Assembly: GCF_025961475.1 (NCBI RefSeq)
Contig: NZ_JAOQNS010000002.1
Location: 248,001 to 312,000 of the forward strand
Origin: Rhodobium gokarnense
GTDB lineage: Bacteria > Pseudomonadota > Alphaproteobacteria > Rhizobiales > Rhodobiaceae
Direction: 5' to 3'
Length of the DNA: 64,000 nucleotides
The notes below the pieces were generated by a model, which saw only the letters and a program-made list of their open reading frames with translations, ran no database searches and had not been told where the DNA came from. The first letter of the stretch is position 1. Every line of letters begins with the position of its first letter. Position numbers and translations under genes: made by a program. This document shows positions 25,803-35,031 of the stretch, piece after piece.

Positions 25803-26694
25803 GAAGGTCTCCCTGCGATGGACCGGCCTGTGAGGGCGCAGTCGTCGGCGCCGCCTTCAGGTGCACCGAGCGGATGAGGCCGGCATAGCGGGTCATCAGG
25901 CCGAGGAAGCGGATGCGGTCCGGCCCGGCGATTTCGCCCGTCCAGGTGGCGCCGCCGTCGGGTGAGGCAAACTGCCAGTCGGCAATCGCCCGCTCGAACG
26001 CGCCGTCGGGCTGGATGAGCTCGATCTCGCAGGCCTGGATGTCGGCAATCTCTCCGGCATCGGCCACCCGGTCGTCGAGCACCACCTTGCCGCGGTCGAG
26101 CTCCACCACCCGGTTGACGAGGCCGGAGATCTCTTCGAGCCGGTGCGAGGAGATGATCATCGGCTCGTCGAGCCGCTCGCTGATCAGCGAGAAGAGGGCG
26201 CGGCGCGCCTGCGGGTCGAGATTGGCGGTCGGCTCGTCGAAGACGAGCAGCTTGCTGTCGCGGCCAAGGGCGATGGCAACGAGGATCTTCTGCTTCTGGC
26301 CGCCCGAGAGCTTGTAGAAGGGGCGGCTATCCACCTCCGAAAGGTCGAGGCCGAGCCGGTCGGCAATGCCGCCGATGCGGTCGACGGTGGTGTGGCAGAC
26401 CTTGGAGGAAAACCGGATCAGTTCGCCGACCGGCATCTTCAGCGGCGGCGGAAGCTGCGGCACGAAGCCGATTTCCGACAGCACCTCGCGCCGGTCCTTG
26501 CGCGGCTTGTGGCCGCTGACGGTGATCGTTCCGGCATGGACGTATTCGCCGAGCAGGCACCGGATCATCGTCGTCTTGCCGGCGCCGTTGGCGCCGATCA
26601 GCGCGATGCGGTCGGTCTCGTGGATCGCCAGCGACAGCGCGTCGAGCACCCGCCGCCGCCGGAACGTCTTGGAGATGTCCTCGATGCGGATCAA
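25795..26694 (-). CDS. nosF: NosF ABC transporter ATPase
   Basis: 299 residues: Walker A GANGAGKT (about 35-42), signature LSGGQKQK, Walker B LLVFDEPTANLDP and the switch histidine in SSHRLEE. A C-terminal extension (about 60 residues) follows the ATPase core. The TTG at 26694 overlaps the nosH stop as TTGA and has a ggagg site; the open frame continues upstream inside nosH but without similarity. It powers the NosDFY complex. Confidence 0.92.
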   Translation of the reverse strand: MIRIEDISKTFRRRRVLDALSLAIHETDRIALIGANGAGKTTMIRCLLGEYVHAGTITVSGHKPRKDRREVLSEIGFVPQLPPPLKMPVGELIRFSSKVCHTTVDRIGGIADRLGLDLSEVDSRPFYKLSGGQKQKILVAIALGRDSKLLVFDEPTANLDPQARRALFSLISERLDEPMIISSHRLEEISGLVNRVVELDRGKVVLDDRVADAGEIADIQACEIELIQPDGAFERAIADWQFASPDGGATWTGEIAGPDRIRFLGLMTRYAGLIRSVHLKAAPTTAPSQAGPSQGDLHA

Positions 26695-27668
26695 AGCAGG
26701 CCTCCGGTGCCGCGCAGCTTGAAGGTCAGCGCCCCGGTCGGGCAGGCGTCCACGCACATGCCGCAGCGGGTGCAGTCCGCGCCGATGTCTATCTTCAAGT
26801 CGGTCGCCCTTTGCTTCTTCGTCATTTCCAGCACATGCGGCACCATGCAGACCTTGCGGCACTCGCCCTCGTGCAGGCAGTGTTGCAGGTCGTAGCGCAC
26901 GGCCACCGGCGACACGCTGCCGACGAAGCCGTAGGTGAGGCCGATCGGGCAGGCATAGCGGCACCAGAACCGCCGCGAATAGAAGATCTCGATGAGGAGA
27001 AGCACGACGACCCATATCAGCGCAAGGCTGGCGCCGTAGATCAGCGCGCGGCTGAGGATGCCGACAGGCGAGATCGTCTCGAACACCGTGTAGCCGGTGA
27101 CGAAGGCGAGCACGGCAAAGATCACGTAGAGCGCCGGCCGCATGCCGCGATGGAACTCATGGTCGCTGACCAGCTTCTTCTCGGCGAGCCAGAGATGGAT
27201 CTTCTCAGCGAACTCCGCGATGAGGTGATAGGGGCAGACCCAGGAGCAGAACGAGCGCCCGCCGACCAGCCACCACACCAGCGCCACCGTCACCGTGCCG
27301 ATGACGAGGTTGATGAGGATCTCCTTGTGGGCCAGCACCACCTGCAGCGAGGAATTGAGGTCGGCCATGTGGAAGCCGACGAAGCGCGAGGCGGTCAGCG
27401 CCCCTTCCACGAGCTGGACGTCGAAATGGAAGGAGACGATGAACATCAGATTGACGATGATGATCGAGGCCCAGCGCAGGTTCCGCCACTTGTGGCTCTT
27501 TTCCTTGTCCTCGAACTCCGCCTTGATGGCGGCAACGCGCAGCTTCTTCTGCTCCGGCGTCTGCTTGAACTTGTGCAGCGCCGCGGCCTCCTCGGTGAAG
27601 TCTTCCTTCTCCGGCCGGTGCGGGGCACCGCCGAGCATGATGCGGATGGAGTCGATGAAGTGGTTCAT
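26691..27668 (-). CDS. nosH: NosH/NapH-like membrane iron-sulfur protein
   Basis: 325 residues with about four to five membrane helices. It has two cytoplasmic cysteine motifs of the NapH/NosR type (SFCSWVCPYH and WCRYACPIG) and a C-terminal 4Fe-4S cluster (CTRCGMCVDACPTG) plus an upstream cysteine pair (CLHEGECRKVC). NosG/NosH are thought to carry electrons from quinol to the periplasm in clade II N2O respiration, replacing NosR. The ATG at 27668 overlaps the nosG stop (ATGA); the open frame upstream lies inside nosG. Confidence 0.9.
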   Translation of the reverse strand: MNHFIDSIRIMLGGAPHRPEKEDFTEEAAALHKFKQTPEQKKLRVAAIKAEFEDKEKSHKWRNLRWASIIIVNLMFIVSFHFDVQLVEGALTASRFVGFHMADLNSSLQVVLAHKEILINLVIGTVTVALVWWLVGGRSFCSWVCPYHLIAEFAEKIHLWLAEKKLVSDHEFHRGMRPALYVIFAVLAFVTGYTVFETISPVGILSRALIYGASLALIWVVVLLLIEIFYSRRFWCRYACPIGLTYGFVGSVSPVAVRYDLQHCLHEGECRKVCMVPHVLEMTKKQRATDLKIDIGADCTRCGMCVDACPTGALTFKLRGTGGLL

Positions 27669-28405
27669 GCCGTCCCCCACATCTTGCGAGACTCGACCTC
27701 GATGCACGGCTCCTCGACCGGGCAGATCATCTCGCACATGCCGCAGCCGACGCAGGCCTCCTGGACGACGGGCGTCCGGCGCTTATCCGTTGGATCGTCG
27801 CTCATCGGCTCCAGCCTGATGGCGTTCTCGATCGGGCATTCGCGGACGCACAGGTCGCACAGCTCCAGATCGTAGGGGTGGTCGGCGATCTTGATCGGAT
27901 TCCAGCGGTCGACCTCGGTGTAGCGGTGGATGCCCTCGAAGTCAGCGCCGCGGGCAAGGCCCTTGAAACCTTCGCCCTTGCGCGCCAGGCACGCATTCGG
28001 CCGGGTGAGCTGGGCAAGGCCCATGCGCACCTGTTCCTTCTTGTCGATGTCGTGGGTCAGTGCGCCCGTCGGGCAGGCGAGCACGCATTGCACGGCGTCG
28101 CAGGAAAAGTCGCAGGCCTGGGTGCGGGCATCGAGATAGGGAACGCCGATGCCGAAGCCGTCGCCGGCGTCGGCCAGCTTGATCGCCTCGACCGGGCAGA
28201 CCTGGACGCATTGGCCGCATTTGATGCAGGAGGCGAGGAACGATTTTTCCACGAGCGCGCCGGGCGGGCGCAGCCGTTTCGCCGCTTCCGCGAGGATCGG
28301 CACGAAGCCGAGCAGCGAGAGCCCGACGGTGCCTGCGCCGGCAAGGACCGACATCAGGATCATCCGCCGTTCCGTGCGCTGCTTTGCCGTGAGGTGTTTG
28401 GCCAT
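27665..28405 (-). CDS. nosG: NosG/NapG-like ferredoxin protein
   Basis: 246 residues: an N-terminal membrane helix or leader (about 15-40), then four 4Fe-4S cysteine clusters (CIKCGQCVQVCP; CDFSCDAVQCVLACP; CDLCVRECP; CVGCGMCEMICP). The layout is that of NapG/MauM proteins. Together with NosH it forms the proposed menaquinol/quinol-dependent electron line to NosZ in clade II systems. No twin-arginine pair in standard RRxFL form is visible, although RTERRMIL is close. The gene ends overlapping nosH. Confidence 0.9.
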   Translation of the reverse strand: MAKHLTAKQRTERRMILMSVLAGAGTVGLSLLGFVPILAEAAKRLRPPGALVEKSFLASCIKCGQCVQVCPVEAIKLADAGDGFGIGVPYLDARTQACDFSCDAVQCVLACPTGALTHDIDKKEQVRMGLAQLTRPNACLARKGEGFKGLARGADFEGIHRYTEVDRWNPIKIADHPYDLELCDLCVRECPIENAIRLEPMSDDPTDKRRTPVVQEACVGCGMCEMICPVEEPCIEVESRKMWGTA

Positions 28406-28429
28406 GGGTTCAGCCTTTTTTTGTGTGGC

Positions 28430-29794
28430 CTAGTTCGAATGCAGCCCAAAGGGGTCGATGCGGCCGCTGGCCGATCCGGCATCGGCGTTGTCGGCCGCGT
28501 TCGTTGCCGGATCGAAATGGGTGGAGATGCGCGGCTCCTGGTCCTCAAGCATGATCAGCGGATCGGAGAACGGCGCCAGGCGCTCCAGGAAGTCGAGGGC
28601 GGTGAGAAGCGGCGTTCCCTTGAAGAAGCCGGCGGGCGGCACGTCCATCCAAAGCCGGTCCGAATAGACCTTCGGCGCGTAGGGCCGGTCGCCGGTGCCG
28701 TTATGATCGAGGTCGAAGCCCTCGTAGTCGTCCCAGTAGTTGCCCTGCCAGACGTTGCGGGCAGCGCTCGCGAACGAGCCGACGCCGACCTGGCGGATGT
28801 TGTTCCAGAACACGTTGTCCTTGAAGATGTTGTTGGTCCAGTCGCTGAGGAACAGGGCGCCGGTGGCGTTGTAGGCGATCTTGTTGCGATAGATGCGGTT
28901 GGTCGTTTCCGGCTGGAACGGCGACAGGTCGAGATAGATGCCGGTGGCGTTGTAGAGGATGTCGTTGTCGGTGATCTCGACGTTGCTGGTCTCTTTCAGG
29001 CCGACGCCGATGCCGGTCGGGCCGAGCGCCTGGAACACGCGGTTGCCGCGCACCACCACGTCGTCGCTGTACATCAGGAAGATGCCGACGGAGTTCTGGC
29101 GGATCTCGTTCTCCTCCACCAGATTGTATTTGGAATACATGAAATGGAGGCCGTAGCGGCCGTTGCGGATCTTGTTGCGGGCGATCGTGTTGTCGGAGGA
29201 GTACCAGACGACGGCATCGCGGCTGTCGAAGATATCGTTGTCCTCGACCTTGTTGTTCTTTGAATACCAGAGCCGGATCGCATCGCCCTTGACGCCGAGG
29301 CCGCTGTCGGCCTTCGAGGAAATCTTGTTGCGCCGGACGACGTTGTTGTCGGCCTGCTGGATGTCGACGCCGAACAGGCACTCGCGCACGACATTGTCTT
29401 TGACGACGTTGAAGTCGCCCTCGATGTGGACGCCGGCGTCCAGATCGTTGTGCAGGTCGCCGGAGTTCTGGATGACCAGCGACTTGACCGTGGCGCCGTT
29501 GGTGAAGAGGGAGACCACCGTGCCCTTGCCGCCGCCGTCGATGATCGCCTTGCCGCCGCCATCGAGCGTCAGTGGCTTTTCGATGACGATCGGACCCTGA
29601 TAGACGCCCGGCGCCAGCTCGATGATGGCGTTTTCCTCCGCCGCATCGATGATCGGCTGCAGCGGCGTCATCTCGGCCTGGGCCGCGGTCTGGGCAGCCG
29701 GTGCCGTCCCGGCGCCGCTGGCATAGGCGCCAAGGACCGCAAGGCAGGCCACCGAGAGGCTGCCGAGGAAAAGGGTCGTCCGGTTCAGTGTCAT
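28430..29794 (-). CDS. nosD: NosD copper-maturation protein (right-handed beta helix)
   Basis: 454 residues: a Sec signal peptide (about 1-33) and a long series of PbH1/CASH repeats seen as recurrent NxI/NxV-x-x-N units (for example DNDIFDSRDAV, RNKIRNGRYG, ENEIRQNSVG). NosD is a periplasmic carbohydrate-binding-like beta helix that joins NosF and NosY and helps deliver copper/sulfur to the CuZ cluster of NosZ. The ATG at 29794 has a gaaag site at good spacing; an ATG at 29806 is possible. Confidence 0.93.
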   Translation of the reverse strand: MTLNRTTLFLGSLSVACLAVLGAYASGAGTAPAAQTAAQAEMTPLQPIIDAAEENAIIELAPGVYQGPIVIEKPLTLDGGGKAIIDGGGKGTVVSLFTNGATVKSLVIQNSGDLHNDLDAGVHIEGDFNVVKDNVVRECLFGVDIQQADNNVVRRNKISSKADSGLGVKGDAIRLWYSKNNKVEDNDIFDSRDAVVWYSSDNTIARNKIRNGRYGLHFMYSKYNLVEENEIRQNSVGIFLMYSDDVVVRGNRVFQALGPTGIGVGLKETSNVEITDNDILYNATGIYLDLSPFQPETTNRIYRNKIAYNATGALFLSDWTNNIFKDNVFWNNIRQVGVGSFASAARNVWQGNYWDDYEGFDLDHNGTGDRPYAPKVYSDRLWMDVPPAGFFKGTPLLTALDFLERLAPFSDPLIMLEDQEPRISTHFDPATNAADNADAGSASGRIDPFGLHSN

Positions 29795-29906
29795 TGTCTT
29801 TCGCATCCCGGCGCCGCCGCGGCGCGTGCTGCCATGCGGCCGGCGCGGATTGTCCGTGTCGCCCGCGCGGGAAACGGGAGCGTCCCCGCGCGGGTGAGGG
29901 CCTTTC

Positions 29907-31097
29907 TCAGGCCGCGTCGCCTTGCGCGTCGCGCAGCGACTTGCGCCGGATCAGGGCGGCAAGGATCAGGAGGACGGACGACGCCACCATCAGGCCGAAG
30001 CCGATATTCGGATAGGAGTGGGTGGTGAACTGCGCCACCTTGCCCTGTCCGAAGACGGTCGGCATGAACGGTTTCAGCGTGAAGGCGCCCATCTCGTTGA
30101 GGCTGTGCCCGTACCACCAGAGCCAGGCCGAGTATTCGGCAATGAAGAACACCGGCAACAGGATCGGGATGATCACCAGCAGCCAGTAGAGCGGCCAGGT
30201 GGTCTTCCAGGCGGCAATCAGCATCGCCACCATGCCGGCGATCACGACCCAGAACAGGATCGTCCCGGCCATGTGCATGTTGGCGACCATCGGGTTGATT
30301 TCCTGCGGATTGTTGAACCAGCGCCCGAGCGCCCGGTGATAGTGCCAGAACAGCACCTGCTCGCCGGAGCCGGTCCATTCCTCGCGCTCGTCGGCGGGCT
30401 TGCGGGTCTGGTCGTTCTCAAAGGCGCTTCTCAGGATCTGGTAGTTCTCTTCCGAGCTGCCCGGCTCGGTCGCCACCGCCACGTCGGGCGCGGAGGTCTC
30501 GGTCCGCACGCCGCTCTGGCGCAGGGATTCCTTGAGCTGGGCGATGATCGGGTTGACCTCTTCGGTCTTGGTGTCTTCAGAGGTCTGGTCGAGCGAGATC
30601 ACCATGGAGGACAGGTAGCCGGGCGTCTGCCACCTCAAACCTTCCGGCGTGTAATAGGTGACGTACATCCAGGCGGCGACGCCGCCGAAGCCGATCACCA
30701 TGACCGTCAGCCGGACGCCGCGATGGGTGATCATGAAGCCGATCATCATGACGCCGAGCATGGAAATCAGGAATGGCGAAAACGCCTTTTCCACGACACC
30801 GCCCGAAGCGATCGGGTACATGCCGACGAAGTGGTTGATGGTGTCCATCTCGTGGACGCAGTCGAGCGCCACGTCTTCGTCGATTTCGGCCTTGTCGACC
30901 TTGCGGCAGCCATTGAAGACGCCGTTCATGTGGAAATTGATGCGCACGCCGTCCGGAAACGCCTCCGGCGGATAGTTGGGCGCGGTCAGCGACACCCACC
31001 AGATCGGCATGAAATAGAGGACGGCGAGCAGAACCACCGCGACGGAGACCAGGAATGTGACGACGATTCCGCGTTTTTTTTGAAGTTTGTCACTCAT
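29907..31097 (-). CDS. NosB-like polytopic membrane protein of clade II nos cluster
   Basis: 396 residues with about six membrane helices (near 12-34, 106-125, 128-150, 280-302, 308-330 and 365-387) and a hydrophilic periplasmic or cytosolic insert (about 170-270). Segments such as NMHMAGTILFWVV and TTHSYPNIGFGLM have conserved-looking histidines. Clade II nos clusters carry a membrane protein NosB near nosZ and nosD, and this is the only candidate here. Its function is not established. In Wolinella nosB lies directly after nosZ; here two cytochromes come in between. Confidence 0.7.
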   Translation of the reverse strand: MSDKLQKKRGIVVTFLVSVAVVLLAVLYFMPIWWVSLTAPNYPPEAFPDGVRINFHMNGVFNGCRKVDKAEIDEDVALDCVHEMDTINHFVGMYPIASGGVVEKAFSPFLISMLGVMMIGFMITHRGVRLTVMVIGFGGVAAWMYVTYYTPEGLRWQTPGYLSSMVISLDQTSEDTKTEEVNPIIAQLKESLRQSGVRTETSAPDVAVATEPGSSEENYQILRSAFENDQTRKPADEREEWTGSGEQVLFWHYHRALGRWFNNPQEINPMVANMHMAGTILFWVVIAGMVAMLIAAWKTTWPLYWLLVIIPILLPVFFIAEYSAWLWWYGHSLNEMGAFTLKPFMPTVFGQGKVAQFTTHSYPNIGFGLMVASSVLLILAALIRRKSLRDAQGDAA

Positions 31098-31190
31098 GCC
31101 AGAGCCGTTTCGTCTTTAACAAAATGAAAGGTGCCGTGCGGCCGGGCCGCGTGGCGGGCGCCCGATCGGCGCCCGCCCGGCGGGAAGGGT

Positions 31191-31889
31191 TCAGTCGAAA
31201 TCGGGATTGATCCAGCCCGGAGGTCCGAGCTTGTCTGCCGGCGGCTTCTGGCGCGAGACGTAGTCCATCACGGCGACCATGTCCTCGTCGGAGAAGTTCT
31301 TGATCTGCTCGACCATCTCCGGATTGGCGTTGCGGCGCTTGCCGTCGCGAATCCATTCGAACTGGCGGACCAGATACTTGTAATGCTGGCCCTGGATACG
31401 CGGGTAGTAGTTCTCCGGCTTGCCCTGGCCATTGTCGCCGTGGCAGCGCACGCAGTTTTCCGCATAGAGCTTGGCGCCGAGTTCCAAATTGTCGCCCGGG
31501 CCGACGCCCGGTTCCGGGTTCATCGGCAGTTGCGCGATATACTCGGCCACGTCGGCGATCGACTGGGCGCCGCCGATCTCGCGCGGCAGCGCGAACGGAT
31601 ACATGGTCGGGTTGTCGCGGTTCTTGGCGCGGATGTCGGCGAGCTGCTTGATGATGACGGTGCGGTGCTGGCCCGCGAGCTGCGGGAAGGTGCCGTCCTC
31701 GGTGCCCCAGCCTTCCGGCAGGTGGCAGGCAGAACAGACCTCGTAGACGTCCATGCCGTTTTCCGCGTCCGGCTCCAGGTGCATCGCTTCGTCCTGTTCG
31801 CCGCCGCCTTCGTTCCAGCCGTAGGAGGCCGGCGTGGCCAGCAGCAGAATCCCTGCGGCAAGCGCCAGCCCGGTTTTCATGAGTTTCAT
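31191..31889 (-). CDS. Dihaem cytochrome c of the nos cluster (NosC-like, second)
   Basis: 232 residues with a Sec signal (about 1-24) and two class I cytochrome domains with haem sites CSACH (near residue 52) and CVRCH (near 146). Each is followed by a possible methionine ligand. The c4/c553-type two-domain layout suits electron transfer to the CuA site of NosZ in the periplasm. It lies between the other cytochrome (42 bp) and the NosB-like gene (93 bp). Wolinella NosC1/NosC2 are monohaem, so this is only a functional counterpart. Confidence 0.8.
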   Translation of the reverse strand: MKLMKTGLALAAGILLLATPASYGWNEGGGEQDEAMHLEPDAENGMDVYEVCSACHLPEGWGTEDGTFPQLAGQHRTVIIKQLADIRAKNRDNPTMYPFALPREIGGAQSIADVAEYIAQLPMNPEPGVGPGDNLELGAKLYAENCVRCHGDNGQGKPENYYPRIQGQHYKYLVRQFEWIRDGKRRNANPEMVEQIKNFSDEDMVAVMDYVSRQKPPADKLGPPGWINPDFD

Positions 31890-31931
31890 AATAAGAACCT
31901 CCGTTGCTTGTATTTTCGGGTCGCGACGCCG

Positions 31932-32657
31932 TTAGTCGGCGGTGCGATCGATCTGGGAAAGATAGTCGGCGATGAGGGCGATCTCCTCGTCCTCCATCTT
32001 GCGGACGAACGGGAACATCAGTTTCGAGCGACCGTTGGTGCGGATTTTCTCACGCGTGTCGGTCATCTGCGCGATTATATAATTCCGCTTTTGGCCCGCG
32101 ATATAGGGGTATCCCTTAAGCGGCTTTTTGCCCTCGGGCCCGTGGCAGGTGCGGCACCGTCCCTTCTTGTAGGCGGCAGCGCCGGCAGCCATCCGTTCCT
32201 CCGTGACCGGCGGCTCGAGCGGCTGTACGGGGGCCGGCTCCATGTCGCTCAGCCAGGTCGAAACTAGCTTGATTTCCTCGTCGGTTATCCGGACTTCGCC
32301 GTCGGCCGTGACAAGCGCGCCGCGCATGCCTTCGGTCCGCGGATTGCCGGTCTCGTCGGGACTTCCGACCCGCTTGCCGGAGATGATGTCCTCCATCTGG
32401 CTGATCATGTATTTGACGTCCTGACCCGCCAGATTGGGGTAATCCATAATCGCCTTTTTGCCGTCGCGTCCGTGGCAGGCGATGCAGGTCTTGCGCATGA
32501 AGATCCGCTTGCCCGGATCGCGCTTCGGTTTCGCATCGGCCGCCTTTTCGGCCGCTGCCGCCGGTCCCGCACCGGCAAATGTCGCTGTCGCAAGTCCGCC
32601 GCCGATGAGGGTGGCGAGGACGAGGGCTGGTATGGCGTTGAGGCCGCGCATGCTCAT
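31932..32657 (-). CDS. Dihaem cytochrome c of the nos cluster (NosC-like, first)
   Basis: 241 residues from the ATG at 32657, which has a gggag site; an ATG further upstream lacks one. A Sec signal runs to about residue 37. Two cytochrome domains hold CIACHG and CRTCHG haem sites, both followed by GKK and a YP(N/Y)(L/I)AGQ segment, so the halves are internal duplicates. It is encoded right after nosZ (76 bp) and is probably a direct electron donor to it or to the second cytochrome. Confidence 0.82.
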   Translation of the reverse strand: MSMRGLNAIPALVLATLIGGGLATATFAGAGPAAAAEKAADAKPKRDPGKRIFMRKTCIACHGRDGKKAIMDYPNLAGQDVKYMISQMEDIISGKRVGSPDETGNPRTEGMRGALVTADGEVRITDEEIKLVSTWLSDMEPAPVQPLEPPVTEERMAAGAAAYKKGRCRTCHGPEGKKPLKGYPYIAGQKRNYIIAQMTDTREKIRTNGRSKLMFPFVRKMEDEEIALIADYLSQIDRTAD

Positions 32658-32733
32658 TTTTTTGTCTCCCATTGCCGGATGGAAAGGGGGCGGGACATCC
32701 CGCCCCCGATCCGTCATGCGTCATGCGCAGGCG

Positions 32734-35031
32734 TCACTGATTGACGACCTTGGCGTCGTTCTGGTCGAGGTAGGTCTTGGCGCGAAGGCCGATATCGGCC
32801 GCCTTGACCTGATACTGGAACCACTGCTGTGCCCACAGGGTGGCGTTCTGCCAGTCCCCGCTTGCCGCATAGTCCTCGGCCTTCTTCTTCGCGTCGGCGG
32901 CGAAGTTGAGCTGGTCGGTGGCGTCCTCGACGAGGGCGACGACCGGGTCGAAGTCCTTGAAGTTGCGGGCAGTGATGTACTCGACGACGCTGTCGATCAC
33001 GGCCTGGGTGTCGGTGTTGGCCTTGACCTGCTTGTCGAAGTCTTCCTGGCTGTAGGACTGACCTTCCTGCAGCGAGGCTTCCTCGGCCTGGTAGCCCTTC
33101 GGGGTCACCAGCAGGTAGCCCTGCATTTCCAGGTGCAGCGCGGAGCAGAATTCCGTGCAGTAGTACGGATAGACGCCCGGCTTATCGACCTTGAAGGTGG
33201 CCGACACGGTCTTGCCCGGCTCGGCCGACAGGTTGACGTCGAAGCCGCGGATGGCAAAGCCGTGGGTCTCGTCTTCGGCGCGCTCCACGTTGGTGAAGTG
33301 CAGGGAGACCGTCGAGCCTTCTTCGACCTGGATGATTTCAGGCGTGATGTGCGAGCGGATCAGGGTGCCGTAGACGTGGGTGACGCCGTCGGCGACCTCG
33401 GTGCGTTCGCGGCCCGGACGCACGCGATACTCGGAGCGCTCGTCCTTGCGGCTGTTCCAGCCGGTGCTGTAGCGGATCTTCGGCTTCAGCTTGTCGGCGG
33501 AGATGGCAACCGCGTAGTGCGGCTCGCCGAGCGGCAGCGGCATGTCGTAGATCAGCTCCATCTTGTCGTTGGAGATGTCGATGAGCTGATGGTTCTGCGG
33601 ATGCAGCGGGCCGACCGGGTTGAAGCGGTCGATGGCGAGCTTGTTGAGCGAGACCAGATAGTGGCCCTTCGGCGAAACGGTGTCGCCTTCCATGCTCATC
33701 AGGTGACCGATGTTATAGTGGATGGAGATCTTGTCGAGAACCTTGCCCTCGCAGTAGTTCCACTTGGTGACCTGGCTGTCGACGTAGATCGAGGTGTAGA
33801 CGATGCACGGCTTGGAATCGTACTGGTTGTGCAGCGGGCCGAGGCCGACCTGCACCTGGGTGTGCAGCGTCTTCTTCAGGTCGAGGATCGGGATACCGTA
33901 GGGATCGGTACCGGCGAAGTCCTTGGCGTCGATCAGCGCCTTCATCTTCTCGAAAGAGTAGACCGAGGCGTGGGTGTCGAGCTTGCCGGCGACGATGATG
34001 TACTTGCCGTCCGGGGAAACGTCGACGCCGTGCGGGCTCTTCGGTTCCGGGATCAGGAACAGGATGCCTTCCTTGATGGCGGTGTCCATCGTGATGACAT
34101 CATGGTCGTTGATCTTGGTCGCCTTGCCTTCCGCAACGAGTTCGGCGGCCCGCTTCCAGTTGATCATGTGCAGGAAGTCGGTGTCCTTCTGCGAACAGCC
34201 GGCTTCGAACGGCGGACGGCCGGACTCGATGCCGCCGATGTAACGCTCGGTGCAGAACGAGTTGGTGAACGACCAGCCGTCGGAGTCCAGCTTGCCGGCG
34301 TCCGAAAGGTCCTGGCTGTACGGCGGCAGTTCGACGGAGAACGAGTTCTCCGGCTCGATGCGGCCCTTCTCGCGGTTGAACTTCCAGTAGGTGACGGCGC
34401 CGCGATACTCGTCGTTGAACTTGGAGAGCGGCACGAAGTCCTTGCTGTACGGGGCGGCGTACTGGGTCGCCTCGATGACGTATTCGGTGTTCGGCGTGAC
34501 GAAGGCGCCGCCATGCTCCGACTTCATGATCGGGTTGACGACGATCTGCTTGGTCTCGAAGTCCTTCAGGTCGATCACGGCAACGCGCGGATTGGCCTTG
34601 TCGTTGATGAACAGCCACTCGCCGTCATACTCACCATTGGTCTCCGAGATCGCCGGATGGTGGGTGTCGCCGTAGTTGAGCTGCTTGCCGTCGATCTTGC
34701 CCTGGGCGAGCACTTCCTTGGACTCGTCGTCGAAGCCGTAGCCCTGCCAGGGTTCCGGGGTAAAGACGGCGATGTATTTCAGGATCCGCATCGACGGAAT
34801 GCCGTAGACGAGAACCTGGCCGCTCTGGCCGCCGGAGGAGAACACGAGGAACTCGTCGCGCCCGCCGGTCGGCGTGTAGGTCTTGGCTGCCGCCAAGAGG
34901 TCCTTCTGGGTCAGTCCCCGACGCTTCATGACGTCGTCGAGGGATTCCGCCGACCAGGCGGCGGCCGTCCAGGCGAGACCGATGCCGAAGGCGGTCGATA
35001 CTGTCAGTATCTTCTTCACAGTGCTTTTCAT
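32734..35031 (-). CDS. nosZ: Clade II (atypical) nitrous oxide reductase NosZ
   Basis: 765 residues from the ATG at 35031. The leader (MKSTVKKILTVSTAFGIGLA, cleavage near AWSA) is Sec-type with no twin arginine. The propeller carries the clade II signature DTHHPAISETNGEYDG, where clade I has DxHHPHxSxTDG. The C-terminal cupredoxin holds the CuA ligands C625-TEF-C629 and H633 in YYCTEFCSALHLEM; clade I has CSWFCHALHMEM. The protein reduces N2O to N2 in the periplasm with CuA and CuZ centres. A C-terminal extension of about 110 residues follows the CuA domain, with helical character (ADAKKKAEDYAASG), as in several clade II enzymes. Confidence 0.96.
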   Translation of the reverse strand: MKSTVKKILTVSTAFGIGLAWTAAAWSAESLDDVMKRRGLTQKDLLAAAKTYTPTGGRDEFLVFSSGGQSGQVLVYGIPSMRILKYIAVFTPEPWQGYGFDDESKEVLAQGKIDGKQLNYGDTHHPAISETNGEYDGEWLFINDKANPRVAVIDLKDFETKQIVVNPIMKSEHGGAFVTPNTEYVIEATQYAAPYSKDFVPLSKFNDEYRGAVTYWKFNREKGRIEPENSFSVELPPYSQDLSDAGKLDSDGWSFTNSFCTERYIGGIESGRPPFEAGCSQKDTDFLHMINWKRAAELVAEGKATKINDHDVITMDTAIKEGILFLIPEPKSPHGVDVSPDGKYIIVAGKLDTHASVYSFEKMKALIDAKDFAGTDPYGIPILDLKKTLHTQVQVGLGPLHNQYDSKPCIVYTSIYVDSQVTKWNYCEGKVLDKISIHYNIGHLMSMEGDTVSPKGHYLVSLNKLAIDRFNPVGPLHPQNHQLIDISNDKMELIYDMPLPLGEPHYAVAISADKLKPKIRYSTGWNSRKDERSEYRVRPGRERTEVADGVTHVYGTLIRSHITPEIIQVEEGSTVSLHFTNVERAEDETHGFAIRGFDVNLSAEPGKTVSATFKVDKPGVYPYYCTEFCSALHLEMQGYLLVTPKGYQAEEASLQEGQSYSQEDFDKQVKANTDTQAVIDSVVEYITARNFKDFDPVVALVEDATDQLNFAADAKKKAEDYAASGDWQNATLWAQQWFQYQVKAADIGLRAKTYLDQNDAKVVNQ

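Noticed and set aside
24458-35031. Conventional clade I nosRZDFYLX operon
   Set aside because: There is no nosR or nosX, NosZ has no twin-arginine leader, and its active-site signatures are of clade II.
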